NCBI RefSeq assembly: GCF_009755355.1
Contig: NZ_WQLB01000018.1
Span: 23,625-87,624 of the forward strand
Source of the DNA: Deinococcus arboris
GTDB lineage: Bacteria; Deinococcota; Deinococci; Deinococcales; Deinococcaceae
Reading direction: 5' to 3'
DNA length: 64,000 nucleotides
The notes beneath the pieces are model-generated. The model was not told the DNA's origin and did not search any database. It worked only from the letters and a program-made list of their open reading frames with translations. A program made the translations under genes and the position numbers. This document shows positions 47,141 to 54,957 of the stretch, piece by piece; position 1 is the stretch's first letter, and each line of letters opens with the position of its first letter.

Positions 47141-47294
47141 CGTTCGCGGCTTTATCTCCGTGTCGCCACGGGGCTTATGGCCGCAGATTCACGCCCGTAT
47201 GGGCGCCGGGTAGGCCCTGAATGCTGGCCTGGAGGCATCCGCAGAACACTCGCTGACCTCCACCTCGTCTTCCCCGGAAGGGGACCTTGCGCTG
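47141..47294 (-). ncRNA. glmS self-cleaving ribozyme (riboswitch)
   Basis: Read on the minus strand, the leader contains GCAGCGCAAGG (cleavage expected before GCGC, near 47293), a short P1-type hairpin (CCCCTTCCGGGG), then GACGAGGTGGAGGTCAGCGA and GCGGATGCCTCC. This is the conserved core order of glmS ribozymes; TGGAGG pairs with GCCTCC-type sequence as in P2. Downstream, ATAAGCC and a GNRA-capped hairpin (CCGTG-GCGA-CACGG, then AGATAAAG) match the P3/P4 region. In this class, glucosamine-6-phosphate acts as cofactor for self-cleavage and the mRNA is then degraded. The call is from pattern, not from a covariance search; the exact 3' boundary is approximate. Confidence 0.82.
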
Positions 47295-47334
47295 CCCTGT
47301 TGGTGTGGACCGGACACCAAACGGTCCGCCCGGC

Positions 47335-47340
47335 AGCATA
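47335..47340 (-). promoter_or_regulatory. -10 box for the glmS transcript
   Basis: TATGCT on the minus strand, about 40 nt upstream of the ribozyme cleavage site. The start would fall near 47328, giving a 5' leader that can fold as GGACCG/CGGTCC or as TTGGTGT/ACACCAA, two mutually exclusive stems. Confidence 0.45.
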
Positions 47341-47521
47341 GCACCCAGGCCAGCACTCAGGTGAGTACGGCACTCATGCGGGCGCCGCGCCGTGGGACCC
47401 CCAAGATACCCCCACGCCCCCTTCATCCGTCCCGGCCTCCCCTTGCTAGGATAGGAGCGCTTCCGGTGGGCTGTTCTGTACGCCCAGACGGGGCTCTGCA
47501 CTCCCCACCAAGGTAACAACC

Positions 47522-47734
47522 ATGCCCACGTATCTGTATAAAAATTTGACCACCGGCGAAATCTACGAGTTGCAGCAGAGCATGCGCGACGACGCCTACA
47601 CCGTCCACCCCGAGACCGGCGCGCCGGTCAAGCGGGTGCTGGCGCGCCCCGGCATTGCCTTCAAGGGCAGCGGGTTTTATGTCACCGATTCGCGCCCCAA
47701 GACCGAGGGCAGCGGGGGGGGCGGCGGCGAGTGA
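47522..47734 (+). CDS. FmdB-like small protein lacking zinc-ribbon cysteines
   Basis: A 70-residue protein. The start MPTYLYKN and the ending IAFKGSGFYVTDSR are those of FmdB-type putative regulators, but there is not one cysteine: the positions of the usual CxxC pairs read NLTTGE and HPETGAP. It therefore cannot form the family's zinc ribbon. A poly-glycine tail closes the protein. An AAGGT ribosome site precedes the ATG, and its stop overlaps the start of the serine protease gene (GTGA), so the two are coupled. Function unknown. Confidence 0.85.
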   Translation: MPTYLYKNLTTGEIYELQQSMRDDAYTVHPETGAPVKRVLARPGIAFKGSGFYVTDSRPKTEGSGGGGGE

Positions 47735-48831
47735 AACCTGCGCGCGCCTTCGGCCTGGGGCTGCTGCTGGCCGGTGCGCTGGCTGGCGCGTATCTAGCAG
47801 GCGGGGTCACGGCGCGGAGCACCCTGGTCACGGCCGACGAAATTAATACGGTCGAGGTGGCGCAAAAGGCCCTGCAGGCTGTGGTGCGCGTGGACAACCG
47901 CCTACAGCGCGAGCGGCTTCAGCCCGGTGACCTGCCCACCGAGACAGGCACCGGCTTCTTCTACAAAAAAGACCTGATCGTCACCAATTACCATGTGGTG
48001 CAGTATCAGGAATCCATCACGGTGACGCTGTACAACGGGCGGCGCGTGACGGCCAAACTGGAAGGCATTGACCCGGGCATTGACATTGCCATTCTGCGCG
48101 TGACAGGCGTTACGGCCCCCGCCACCCTGAGCTTTGGCTCCAGCGCCCGCCTGATTCCGGGACAGAAGCTGATGACCATCGGCACGCCCCTGCGCATTCC
48201 CAATTTTGTGGGCACGGGCGTCTTTAGCGTGGCGGCCAGCGCCCGCGACGTGCCGCGCAACGACGGCCTGGCCGAGGAAGTGGGGCAGTACCTCACCACC
48301 ACCGCCAGCCTGCAGCAGGGCAACAGCGGCGGGCCGGTGCTGGATTCCCGTGGGCTGGTGGTGGGCGTTGCTGATGCCAACGCCGCCCCCAACGGCCTGG
48401 TGCCGGGCGTCATTGGGATTGCCCTGCCGGGTGATCTGGTGCGGCAGAGCCTGGATGACCTCGAAAAGGTGGGGGTGCCCCAGCGCGGCACGCTGGGCGC
48501 GGGCCTGGTGGACCTGGAGACCCTGGACCCGGCGCTGCGCCAGCTGGCGGGCCTGAGCAGTTCGGAGGGGGCCTTGGTGGATCAGGTGCCGGCGGGCAGC
48601 GCCGCCGCCCGTGCGGGCCTGCGCGGCAGCCTGCGCAACAACCGCGACCAGCTGCTGGCCCCCCTGGGCGACGTGATTGTGCAGGTCGACGGCCAGCGCG
48701 TGCGCGACTCGTTTGACGTGATTCGGCTGGTGGCTGCCAAGCGGCCGGGGCAAACAGTCACGCTGGATGTCTGGCGCAACAAGAAGCGGGTGGCGGTGAA
48801 GGTCACGCTCCTTAAACGTACGTTGCAGTAA
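47731..48831 (+). CDS. HtrA/DegP-type S1C serine protease
   Basis: A 366-residue envelope protease. A membrane anchor or signal (residues 7-27) is followed by a trypsin-like domain with His88 (TNYHVV), Asp118 (GIDIAIL) and Ser199 (GNSGGP), then one PDZ domain (about residues 255-360). Such proteins degrade misfolded exported proteins. The GTG start overlaps the FmdB-like stop. There is a single PDZ domain, like DegS, rather than two as in DegP. Confidence 0.92.
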   Translation: MKPARAFGLGLLLAGALAGAYLAGGVTARSTLVTADEINTVEVAQKALQAVVRVDNRLQRERLQPGDLPTETGTGFFYKKDLIVTNYHVVQYQESITVTLYNGRRVTAKLEGIDPGIDIAILRVTGVTAPATLSFGSSARLIPGQKLMTIGTPLRIPNFVGTGVFSVAASARDVPRNDGLAEEVGQYLTTTASLQQGNSGGPVLDSRGLVVGVADANAAPNGLVPGVIGIALPGDLVRQSLDDLEKVGVPQRGTLGAGLVDLETLDPALRQLAGLSSSEGALVDQVPAGSAAARAGLRGSLRNNRDQLLAPLGDVIVQVDGQRVRDSFDVIRLVAAKRPGQTVTLDVWRNKKRVAVKVTLLKRTLQ

Positions 48832-48889
48832 AGCGGAAGAGGGTTCACGGCGCGCCAGCGGCCGGTTTCCTCTACGATAAGCTTTCCCC

Positions 48890-51757
48890 GTGAACCTGAT
48901 TCGACGTGAGCGCCTGCTGGCCAGGGTGCAGCAATCCCAGGTGACCTTGCTGATTGCCCCCTCCGGTTATGGCAAGACTGTACTCCTGGCTCAGCTGGCG
49001 GAGGAAACTGGCACTGCAGCGGTGCGTCTTGACTTCCGTGAAGTAGGCAACGACCTGCACACGCTGGTCTCAGATCTTGCTGACGCCCTGAGCCTCTCTG
49101 CACCTAGTGTCGCCGAGGCTGTCAAGGCGGCCAACACGGGGCGTCCACTTTCTGCCAAACAGCTGGCCCAGCAGTTGACGCCGCTGAGCCCGACTTTATT
49201 TTTGCTGGACCACGCAGAACGGCTCAGCCGCGACAACGAATTATGGCTGGTCACGCTCATGAAGCTTTTGCCTGCGCAGCACCGGCTGCTGATGGCGGCC
49301 CGCCACTGGCCCTCAGCAGAGGTGGCCTCACTGGTAGCGTCGGGGCAGGTGCATGTGCTTGGCCCTGAGCAGCTGGCTTTCGATGCTCACGAGGTCACGC
49401 AGCTGGCGGCAACCCAGGGGCGCCAGCAAGACACCGAACTTGAGGCCCAGCATGGCTGGCCTATGGGTGTGGCGCTCACCGTGGCAGGCGCTTATGGTCA
49501 CTCGGCTGGCGACCTGATTCGAGCCCTGTTGGGCAGCCTACCCATGGAGCTGCAGCGGGCCCTTCCCTTTCTGGCCCCCTATGACCTCTGGACGCCGTAT
49601 CTGCCTGATCTGCTCGGCCTGAAAGTACCAGATGACTGGCTGGGCCTGCTCATCAATCAACGCCTGCCTCTGCTGCAGCAAGGTGGAGCAGTACAACCTC
49701 ATGAGCAGGTGCTGACTGTACTTGATGAACAGTTACGTCTACAGCGCGCAGTGTGGCAGGCCACTTACCGGCAAGCGGCCCAGACAGCCTTGACTCAAGA
49801 CCAGCCACTGCAAGCACTGAACTTATTGATACACGCTGAATTATCACAAGAGGCTCTGGCGGCGGCTGAGCAAATCATGCCAGCTCTCTTTCAACGGAGC
49901 CAGTTTCGCCTTATCCGAGAGATGGTGGCTCGCCTGCCCTCAGAGGGAGTGGCGGCCTCACCTACACTCAGCGAGGTCTATGGACTTTCCTTGATCGAAA
50001 CTGGTCAAGCAATGGCCGGCGGGAAGCAGTTGCAACACTTGGCGCAGCGCCCGGAAACTCGCGCCCGCGTTCTCCCATATCTGGCTCACAGCTCATTTAT
50101 GCAATCGCGCCAGAAAGAGGCTTTAGAGCTCATCGAAGAGGCAAAACTACACTGGTCAACCCTCTCCGCAAAGCAACAGGTCTTTCTCCTCACCACAGAG
50201 GGAAATCTCATTCGAGATACCGATAGTGACAGAGAGACAGCGCTTGAAAAACATTTGGCAGCTGTGACTCTGGCCGAACGGACTCACCAGGAAAGTGCGT
50301 TGGGTGCAGCTCTTATCGCCTTGAACGTCACCTATCTCCAACTGGCGAGGACGGACGACGCCTTGAATGCTGCCATGCGGGCTTACGAAATCTTTGACCG
50401 GCTGGGACAGTCTGGGCGCCTGCCCATCCCTCTGTTAAACGCAGCCATCTTGCACGGCACCCTTGATAAAGTGGATGAGGCCGAAGAGCTGCTGCGCCGC
50501 GCACTCTCAATATCAGAAGAGCAGCAAACGAGTACCACGACTAACATTTACTTTGCGTTGGGAGGCGTGGCCCTTAAAAAGGCTCAGTTCGACGAAGCGA
50601 GTACTTCTTTCATGAAGGGCATTGAGCAGGCCCGCCTCTCTAACCAGCCTGACATGGAGTTTTTGTCCCAGGCTCTCCTCTCCGAAACCGCACGTGCTCA
50701 ATTCCAACACACCGAGGCCGACCGACAACTTGCTCTCACAGAGAGCCTGCTGGAGCGGCACCCACAACTCACAGAGATCCCGACGCTGACGACCCTCCTC
50801 CGCTTCCAACGTGGCCAGCGGGCCTGGGCACAGGGCGACCGCGACGGTGCGCTCGGCTTCTTCCACAATTACCCAACCGATTCAGGCGAACTGGCCGAGT
50901 GGGCGGCTCGCGCCCGCCTGTATGTGGCGCAGATTCACTTTGAGCAGGGCAGGCTGGAACAGGCCCACCTTGATGCGTTCATGGAACTTCACCGCCAGGG
51001 CAAATCGAGACTGTATCTCAATCTTGACCTGCCGCTCTTACGTCCTGTGCTGCAAGAGGCTGTGCGCCGGGGCTGGTATGCCGACGAACTGGCCGACTAT
51101 GCCTTTGGGCGCAGTGAAGCCCGGCGGCGTGTCTTTGTCCGGACACTGGGCCGACTGGAGCTGACGGTTGACGGCGAACCACTGCCCCTCACAGGTGCCA
51201 GCCGGGCCCGAGCCCAGGAACTCCTGGCGCTGATGGCCCTGCTGCCGCCGGCCACATCAGCCGAGTTACAACGCACCCTGATTGGAGAGGATCGCGGGGA
51301 CCACCGCAACGCCCTTCAGACCCTGCGGACCAGTCTGGCTCAGGCCACTGGCATAGAACAGCCTGTGGTGCAGGACGACCAGCGGCGCTACACCTTCAGC
51401 GGGGAACTGGATGTCCGCACCGATCTGGACGAACTGCGCCGGGCCACGCGGCTGCGCAACCTGATGCTCATCCGGCGCATTCTGGGCGGCGATACGGCCT
51501 TTCTCCCAGGGCTCGACCGGCCCTGGGCCGCCGACCTGCGCGACACCGAGGTTCCAGAGGCGCTGCACGCCGCCTACCGCGTTCTGGGCACCGAGGCGCT
51601 GGAACGCGGCGCCCTGGCTGAGGCGGCAACGCACTTTGAAACCATGCAGCGTCTCTTTCCGGAAGCCGACACCCTGCGCACCCTGATCGAGTTGTACCGT
51701 GGTCTGGGCGACCCTGGCCGTCAGCAGGACTTCGAGCGCGACCTTGCGCGGCTCTGA
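48890..51757 (+). CDS. STAND-type ATPase/TPR transcriptional regulator (MalT/BTAD-like)
   Basis: A 955-residue regulator. The N-terminus has a P-loop NTPase with Walker A IAPSGYGKT (residues 22-30) and Walker B-like LFLLDHAERL. The middle 500 residues are helical TPR-like repeats. The C-terminal part begins with a FVRTLGRLELTVDGEPLPLTG segment, like the winged-helix-plus-BTAD module of SARP-type activators. The GTG at 48890 has TAAGCT 6 nt upstream, so translation is probably leaderless. The central part (about 49.8-50.8 kb) is clearly less GC-rich than both ends and the neighbours. Inducer and targets are unknown. Confidence 0.8.
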   Translation: MNLIRRERLLARVQQSQVTLLIAPSGYGKTVLLAQLAEETGTAAVRLDFREVGNDLHTLVSDLADALSLSAPSVAEAVKAANTGRPLSAKQLAQQLTPLSPTLFLLDHAERLSRDNELWLVTLMKLLPAQHRLLMAARHWPSAEVASLVASGQVHVLGPEQLAFDAHEVTQLAATQGRQQDTELEAQHGWPMGVALTVAGAYGHSAGDLIRALLGSLPMELQRALPFLAPYDLWTPYLPDLLGLKVPDDWLGLLINQRLPLLQQGGAVQPHEQVLTVLDEQLRLQRAVWQATYRQAAQTALTQDQPLQALNLLIHAELSQEALAAAEQIMPALFQRSQFRLIREMVARLPSEGVAASPTLSEVYGLSLIETGQAMAGGKQLQHLAQRPETRARVLPYLAHSSFMQSRQKEALELIEEAKLHWSTLSAKQQVFLLTTEGNLIRDTDSDRETALEKHLAAVTLAERTHQESALGAALIALNVTYLQLARTDDALNAAMRAYEIFDRLGQSGRLPIPLLNAAILHGTLDKVDEAEELLRRALSISEEQQTSTTTNIYFALGGVALKKAQFDEASTSFMKGIEQARLSNQPDMEFLSQALLSETARAQFQHTEADRQLALTESLLERHPQLTEIPTLTTLLRFQRGQRAWAQGDRDGALGFFHNYPTDSGELAEWAARARLYVAQIHFEQGRLEQAHLDAFMELHRQGKSRLYLNLDLPLLRPVLQEAVRRGWYADELADYAFGRSEARRRVFVRTLGRLELTVDGEPLPLTGASRARAQELLALMALLPPATSAELQRTLIGEDRGDHRNALQTLRTSLAQATGIEQPVVQDDQRRYTFSGELDVRTDLDELRRATRLRNLMLIRRILGGDTAFLPGLDRPWAADLRDTEVPEALHAAYRVLGTEALERGALAEAATHFETMQRLFPEADTLRTLIELYRGLGDPGRQQDFERDLARL

Positions 51758-52352
51758 AGGCCAGGGCCCGGTGACGCGCGGCTGACCTCCTTACTCCTTC
51801 TGATCTGAACCCCGTTAGAGCAGGTGACAAGAGGCGCTGGGCGGCGTCGATCAGGGTGGCCTGTGATGAAGAGGAGGCGTGCGGGCCTTGAGCCTCCATC
51901 TCCGGCGCTCGCGCCATCCAGACCCGCACCAGCGGCCCAAAAGCTTCCCCCACCAGAAGCCTCGTCTGCCAGCCGTACACCCGGAGTGACCGGGCAGCCT
52001 GGGCCACTTCACGCACTTCCGCGTAACTCTGGAAAACCACCCACAGGACACCAGCCTGATCCCGGCAGACCGCCGGACGGTCCAGGCAGCGCCAGCCCTG
52101 CACAGGGCCCAACTGGGTGCGCGCCTGCCGCAGATGACGCCGCAAAGACTGGTGCTCAGGGGTCTGGGGGTCAGGAGCCGGCGTGAGCCCCAGGGTTGCC
52201 AACGCCGCGCGTTCAGCCAAATCAAGCTGATGGTCCAGAGTCAGCACAGGGGCCACCAGATTGGAACAGCAGCGCCAGACATGCCACCCAGAGTAGAACT
52301 GGCGGCGTCCTGGCCTCGTCATAAATGCGCTGCCGTTCCGCAGGGGTTCCAC
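51468..52352 (-). CDS. Hypothetical protein; 3' part antisense to the STAND regulator
   Basis: A 294-codon frame. The first 190 residues (down to about 51780) have a natural composition with segments such as GWHVWRCCSNLVAPVLTLDHQL and VLWVVFQSYAEVREVAQAARSLRVYG. The last 100 are Arg/Ala/Pro-rich and lie antisense to the regulator's 3' end, so the true protein may be shorter and frameshifted, or the overlap may be real. Start options are the GTG at 52352 or the ATG at 52322; neither has a clear ribosome site. I do not recognise the family. Confidence 0.45.
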   Translation of the reverse strand: MEPLRNGSAFMTRPGRRQFYSGWHVWRCCSNLVAPVLTLDHQLDLAERAALATLGLTPAPDPQTPEHQSLRRHLRQARTQLGPVQGWRCLDRPAVCRDQAGVLWVVFQSYAEVREVAQAARSLRVYGWQTRLLVGEAFGPLVRVWMARAPEMEAQGPHASSSSQATLIDAAQRLLSPALTGFRSEGVRRSAARHRALAFRAAQGRARSPADGQGRPDHGTTRSGCAGCRLPERDAAWFQSALPPQPGRRVPAPRCPERGRRRAAPLEPRCRAGRRPRAGRALGERPYRRPECAG

Positions 52353-52423
52353 AACATTCCACAGGTCGGCGGCTACCTTTGGCGCATCCCGCCCAAGCCT
52401 CTCGCTGACCAGGAGCCTGCGCC

Positions 52424-52684
52424 ATGACCCTCACTCTGCCCCCTTCTCAGTCCCCGCACCTTCAACTGTACATTCAGGCGGCCACCACCGATCACTGGGC
52501 CGAGGCCACGGCGCTCCTGGCCCAGGCGTACCAGGCAGCGCCGCCACAGACGCTGTCCAGCGACGACTGCCGCATCCTGCTCCCGCTGACCGACGCCCTG
52601 ACCTATCTGGGCCAGCATCTGCCCTGCCTATCGCCGACCCTGGCGCTGCTGCACCACCTCATCCAGCTCCGCCCAGCAGCCTAA
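52424..52684 (+). CDS. Small hypothetical protein
   Basis: An 86-residue protein, predicted to be three or four helices and possibly TPR-like (HWAEATALLAQAYQAAPPQTL). AGGAG lies 9 nt before the ATG. It is divergent from the hypothetical gene at 51468-52352 and lies 46 nt before the palindrome of the SPFH gene. No homology recognised. Confidence 0.55.
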   Translation: MTLTLPPSQSPHLQLYIQAATTDHWAEATALLAQAYQAAPPQTLSSDDCRILLPLTDALTYLGQHLPCLSPTLALLHHLIQLRPAA

Positions 52685-52730
52685 AGAGAACAGCAGGCCT
52701 GGAGACCCGTGCGCAGCCTCTATTCAAGCT

Positions 52731-52758
52731 CCTATCAAAGTGATATCACTTTGATAGG
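52731..52758. promoter_or_regulatory. 28-bp perfect palindrome, operator of the SPFH-RHH operon
   Basis: The sequence from 52731 to 52758 is its own exact reverse complement; each half reads CCTATCAAAGTGAT. It ends 21 nt before the SPFH start codon, so it overlaps the expected promoter and would block it when bound. Within it, the halves contain TATCA/TGATA words on both sides of the centre, suited to a tetrameric RHH repressor such as the one encoded two genes on. Confidence 0.75.
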
Positions 52759-52779
52759 ACATCCATCTGGAGGTTGCCT

Positions 52780-53691
52780 ATGAATGAACTGCAGCATGTA
52801 CCCACCCCTGCCCCGCAAGGTGGCGTGTCTCCGCGCAGCGGCGTGGCCAGCGTGGAGCGGCCTGCGTTTGGCCTGCCCGGCGTTCCGGTCTTTCTGGCCT
52901 GGCTGGTGGCGGTGGTGGGCAACTTCTGGCTGCTGCTCAATGACTTTCCGGGCGCCGCCGCCGCGCTGGCTGTGCTGTTGGTGTTCGTGGTCATCGGCTT
53001 TTTCATCGTGCAGCCCAACCAGGCGACCAATCTCACCCTGTTTGGGCGCTATGTGGGCACCGAACGGCGCAACGGCCTGTACTGGACCAATCCGCTAACG
53101 GTGCGCCGGAGCGTCAGCCTGCGGATTCGCAACTTCAACAGCGAACGCCTGAAGGTGAACGACGCGGCGGGCAGCCCCATCGAGATTGCCGCCGTGATCG
53201 TGTGGCGCGTGGTGGACACGGCGCGGGCCGTGTTCGATGTCGAGGACTACGCGCAGTTTGTCGCCATTCAGGCCGAGACCGCCCTGCGCCACCTGGCCAG
53301 CCAGTACCCCTACGACGAGTACGAGGACGGCCGCATGAGCCTGCGCGGCAACGCCGATGAGGTTGCCGAGGCGCTGGGTCAGGAGCTGGCCACCCGCCTG
53401 CGCCACGCGGGGGTGGAGGTGCTTGAAGCCCGGCTGTCCCACCTGGCCTATTCGCCCGAGATCGCCGGGGCCATGTTGCAGCGTCAGCAGGCCAGCGCCA
53501 TCATTGCGGCGCGCGCGCAGATCGTGCAGGGGGCCGTGGGCATGGTCGAGATGGCCCTCAAGCAGCTGTCCGACCAGGACATCGTGCAGCTGGACGAGGA
53601 GCGCAAGGCCCAGATGGTCAGCAACCTGCTGGTGGTCCTGACCAGCGAACGCGGCACGCAGCCGGTGGTGAACGCCGGCAGCCTGTACTAA
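52780..53691 (+). CDS. SPFH/Band 7 (stomatin-like) membrane protein
   Basis: A 303-residue protein. Two hydrophobic helices (about residues 35-75) form a membrane hairpin, and a Band 7 domain follows ([24 protein letters not shown] through [21 protein letters not shown]). A helical tail ends in a conserved [17 protein letters not shown] segment. SPFH proteins oligomerise at membranes and organise lipid microdomains or proteases. The ATG at 52780 has TGGAGG 6 nt upstream. It is followed after 6 nt by an RHH gene. Confidence 0.92.
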   Translation: MNELQHVPTPAPQGGVSPRSGVASVERPAFGLPGVPVFLAWLVAVVGNFWLLLNDFPGAAAALAVLLVFVVIGFFIVQPNQATNLTLFGRYVGTERRNGLYWTNPLTVRRSVSLRIRNFNSERLKVNDAAGSPIEIAAVIVWRVVDTARAVFDVEDYAQFVAIQAETALRHLASQYPYDEYEDGRMSLRGNADEVAEALGQELATRLRHAGVEVLEARLSHLAYSPEIAGAMLQRQQASAIIAARAQIVQGAVGMVEMALKQLSDQDIVQLDEERKAQMVSNLLVVLTSERGTQPVVNAGSLY

Positions 53692-53697
53692 GGCGCC

Positions 53698-53880
53698 GTG
53701 ACCCGCAAGAATTTTCCCCTGCGCATCAGCCCTCAGCTGTACGCCGCGCTGGAACGCTGGGCTGCCGACGACCTGCGCAGCGTCAATGCACAGATCGAGT
53801 ATCTGCTGACGCGCGCCGCCCGCGACGAGGGCCGCCTGAAGCCCACGCCAGAACCCCCACCAGAGCCCAGCCAGGACTAA
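53698..53880 (+). CDS. Arc-type ribbon-helix-helix protein
   Basis: A 60-residue protein. [20 protein letters not shown] followed by [20 protein letters not shown] has the strand-helix-helix pattern of Arc/MetJ proteins; the strand residues (FPLRIS) would enter the DNA major groove. A proline-rich tail closes it. The GTG start lies 6 nt after the SPFH stop, so both are translated together. It is the obvious candidate to bind the palindrome upstream of the operon. A strong terminator follows. Confidence 0.85.
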   Translation: MTRKNFPLRISPQLYAALERWAADDLRSVNAQIEYLLTRAARDEGRLKPTPEPPPEPSQD

Positions 53881-53886
53881 ACAACA

Positions 53887-53922
53887 GCTGCCCCCCAACC
53901 AGTGTGGGGGGCAGCCTCTTTC
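53887..53922 (+). terminator. Terminator after the SPFH-RHH operon
   Basis: GCTGCCCCCC / GGGGGGCAGC (10-bp perfect stem, 9-nt loop) followed by CTCTTTC, 6 nt after the RHH stop. Confidence 0.85.
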
Positions 53923-53943
53923 AGGCTAAGTGGCCGGGGCCGC

Positions 53944-54333
53944 TTAGTTCAGGATGCGTTTGAGGTGCAGGTAAATCTCGTACCAGTCTTGCTTGTCGCG
54001 CGGGCGCTTGCCACGCAGCTCGATACGCGACAGTGTGCGTACCCAGTCCGGCGTGATTTGCGGCCCCAGGGTCGGGTCAGCCACCAGGTCGGCCAGACCT
54101 TTGGGCAGCGCGCCCTCGGTGGACGCTCCATAAAACTCGACACCTTCCAGAAGGTCGTGCACCGTGATGGTGTACGCGCCCGCCAGAGTCTGGAGGGTTT
54201 CCAGGCTGGGGTTAGTGCGGCCACGTTCCAGGTCACTCAGGTAAGGCACGCTAATGCCCGCCGTCTCGGCCACGTCTTTCAGCCGCAGCCCGCGTTCACT
54301 GCGGAGTTCGCGGAGTCTTTCATGCAGTTTCAT
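53944..54333 (-). CDS. ddrO: DdrO, repressor of the radiation/desiccation response
   Basis: A 129-residue XRE-type repressor. The N-terminal helix-turn-helix (residues 1-60) includes [20 protein letters not shown] and ERGRTNPS. The C-terminal part ([18 protein letters not shown] to the end, LHLKRILN) is the DdrO-specific domain, which the metalloprotease IrrE/PprI cleaves after DNA damage. The whole protein is as I remember the D. radiodurans DdrO. AGGAGG precedes the ATG. A -35/-10 pair about 130-155 nt upstream overlaps a degenerate copy of the DdrO operator, consistent with autorepression. irrE is not in this window. Confidence 0.95.
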   Translation of the reverse strand: MKLHERLRELRSERGLRLKDVAETAGISVPYLSDLERGRTNPSLETLQTLAGAYTITVHDLLEGVEFYGASTEGALPKGLADLVADPTLGPQITPDWVRTLSRIELRGKRPRDKQDWYEIYLHLKRILN

Positions 54334-54460
54334 TCTTCACCTCCTCGGCTGCGGCTTGGCCTCACACTGCCCTGCGGGTGCAGGAAGCGCGTGCCGCCTG
54401 GGGTCGTCCCCACCCGGCAGGCAGGTTTGCCTGTGGGCAGAATGGGGCTACCTTGCTTGG

Positions 54461-54496
54461 AGTGTAACACCGCCCCGCACTACGGTCAATACAGAA
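54461..54496 (-). promoter_or_regulatory. ddrO promoter with degenerate RDRM-like operator
   Basis: On the minus strand, TTGACC (54484-54489) and TACACT (54461-54466) are separated by 17 nt. The 17 bases at 54480-54496, TTCTGTATTGACCGTAG, match the radiation/desiccation response motif TTATGTTATTAACATAA at 10 of 17 positions and include the -35 box. A separate perfect palindrome, AGGGTTAACCCT, lies just upstream at 54499-54510. Confidence 0.5.
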
Positions 54497-54640
54497 TGAG
54501 GGTTAACCCTTCTTGCCCTTCACGATTTGCCCTGATAAGATGAGCCCTACAACAGGCCCTCCTCCACGCATTTCTGCTCTGCACCGCACTTTCCCTGACC
54601 TTGACCTCGCCGCCCACCGGGCGGGAAGGAGTGCCCCCCT

Positions 54641-54892
54641 ATGCGCGCCCTGGACACTATTGCCGAAAGCATCCGCGTCGGCTACGCTCACCCCACCACG
54701 CTGCTGAATACCCTGATTGAGGTCGAGAACGAGGGGGGGCTGGGCGCGGTGCGGCGCATTGAGCGGCAATTGCACCTTGGCGTGACCGCCCTGCGGGAGC
54801 GGCAGCACCCCAACACCGAATTGGCCCAGACCTGGCTTAATTCGGCCCGTGCTTATCTGATTACCCGCGCTGAACGCCGACAAGCGGTCTAA
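54641..54892 (+). CDS. Small hypothetical protein
   Basis: An 83-residue helical protein (MRALDTIAESIRVGYAHPTT...). AAGGAG sits 9 nt before the ATG, and the gene ends at a strong shared terminator, so it is probably expressed. It is divergent from ddrO, with about 300 nt between. Family not recognised; the length and charge pattern would suit a small regulator or structural protein. Confidence 0.6.
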   Translation: MRALDTIAESIRVGYAHPTTLLNTLIEVENEGGLGAVRRIERQLHLGVTALRERQHPNTELAQTWLNSARAYLITRAERRQAV

Positions 54893-54903
54893 GACAAAGC
54901 AGA

Positions 54904-54941
54904 AAAGAGGCCCGGCTGTATATGCCGGGCCTCTTTCTTTG
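54904..54941. terminator. Bidirectional terminator between the small gene and the M32 peptidase gene
   Basis: AAAGAGGCCCGGC / GCCGGGCCTCTTT, a perfect 13-bp stem with a 7-nt loop and A/T-rich flanks on both sides; it serves the convergent genes. Confidence 0.9.
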
Positions 54942-54957
54942 CCGTGCTTGCCGCCCC

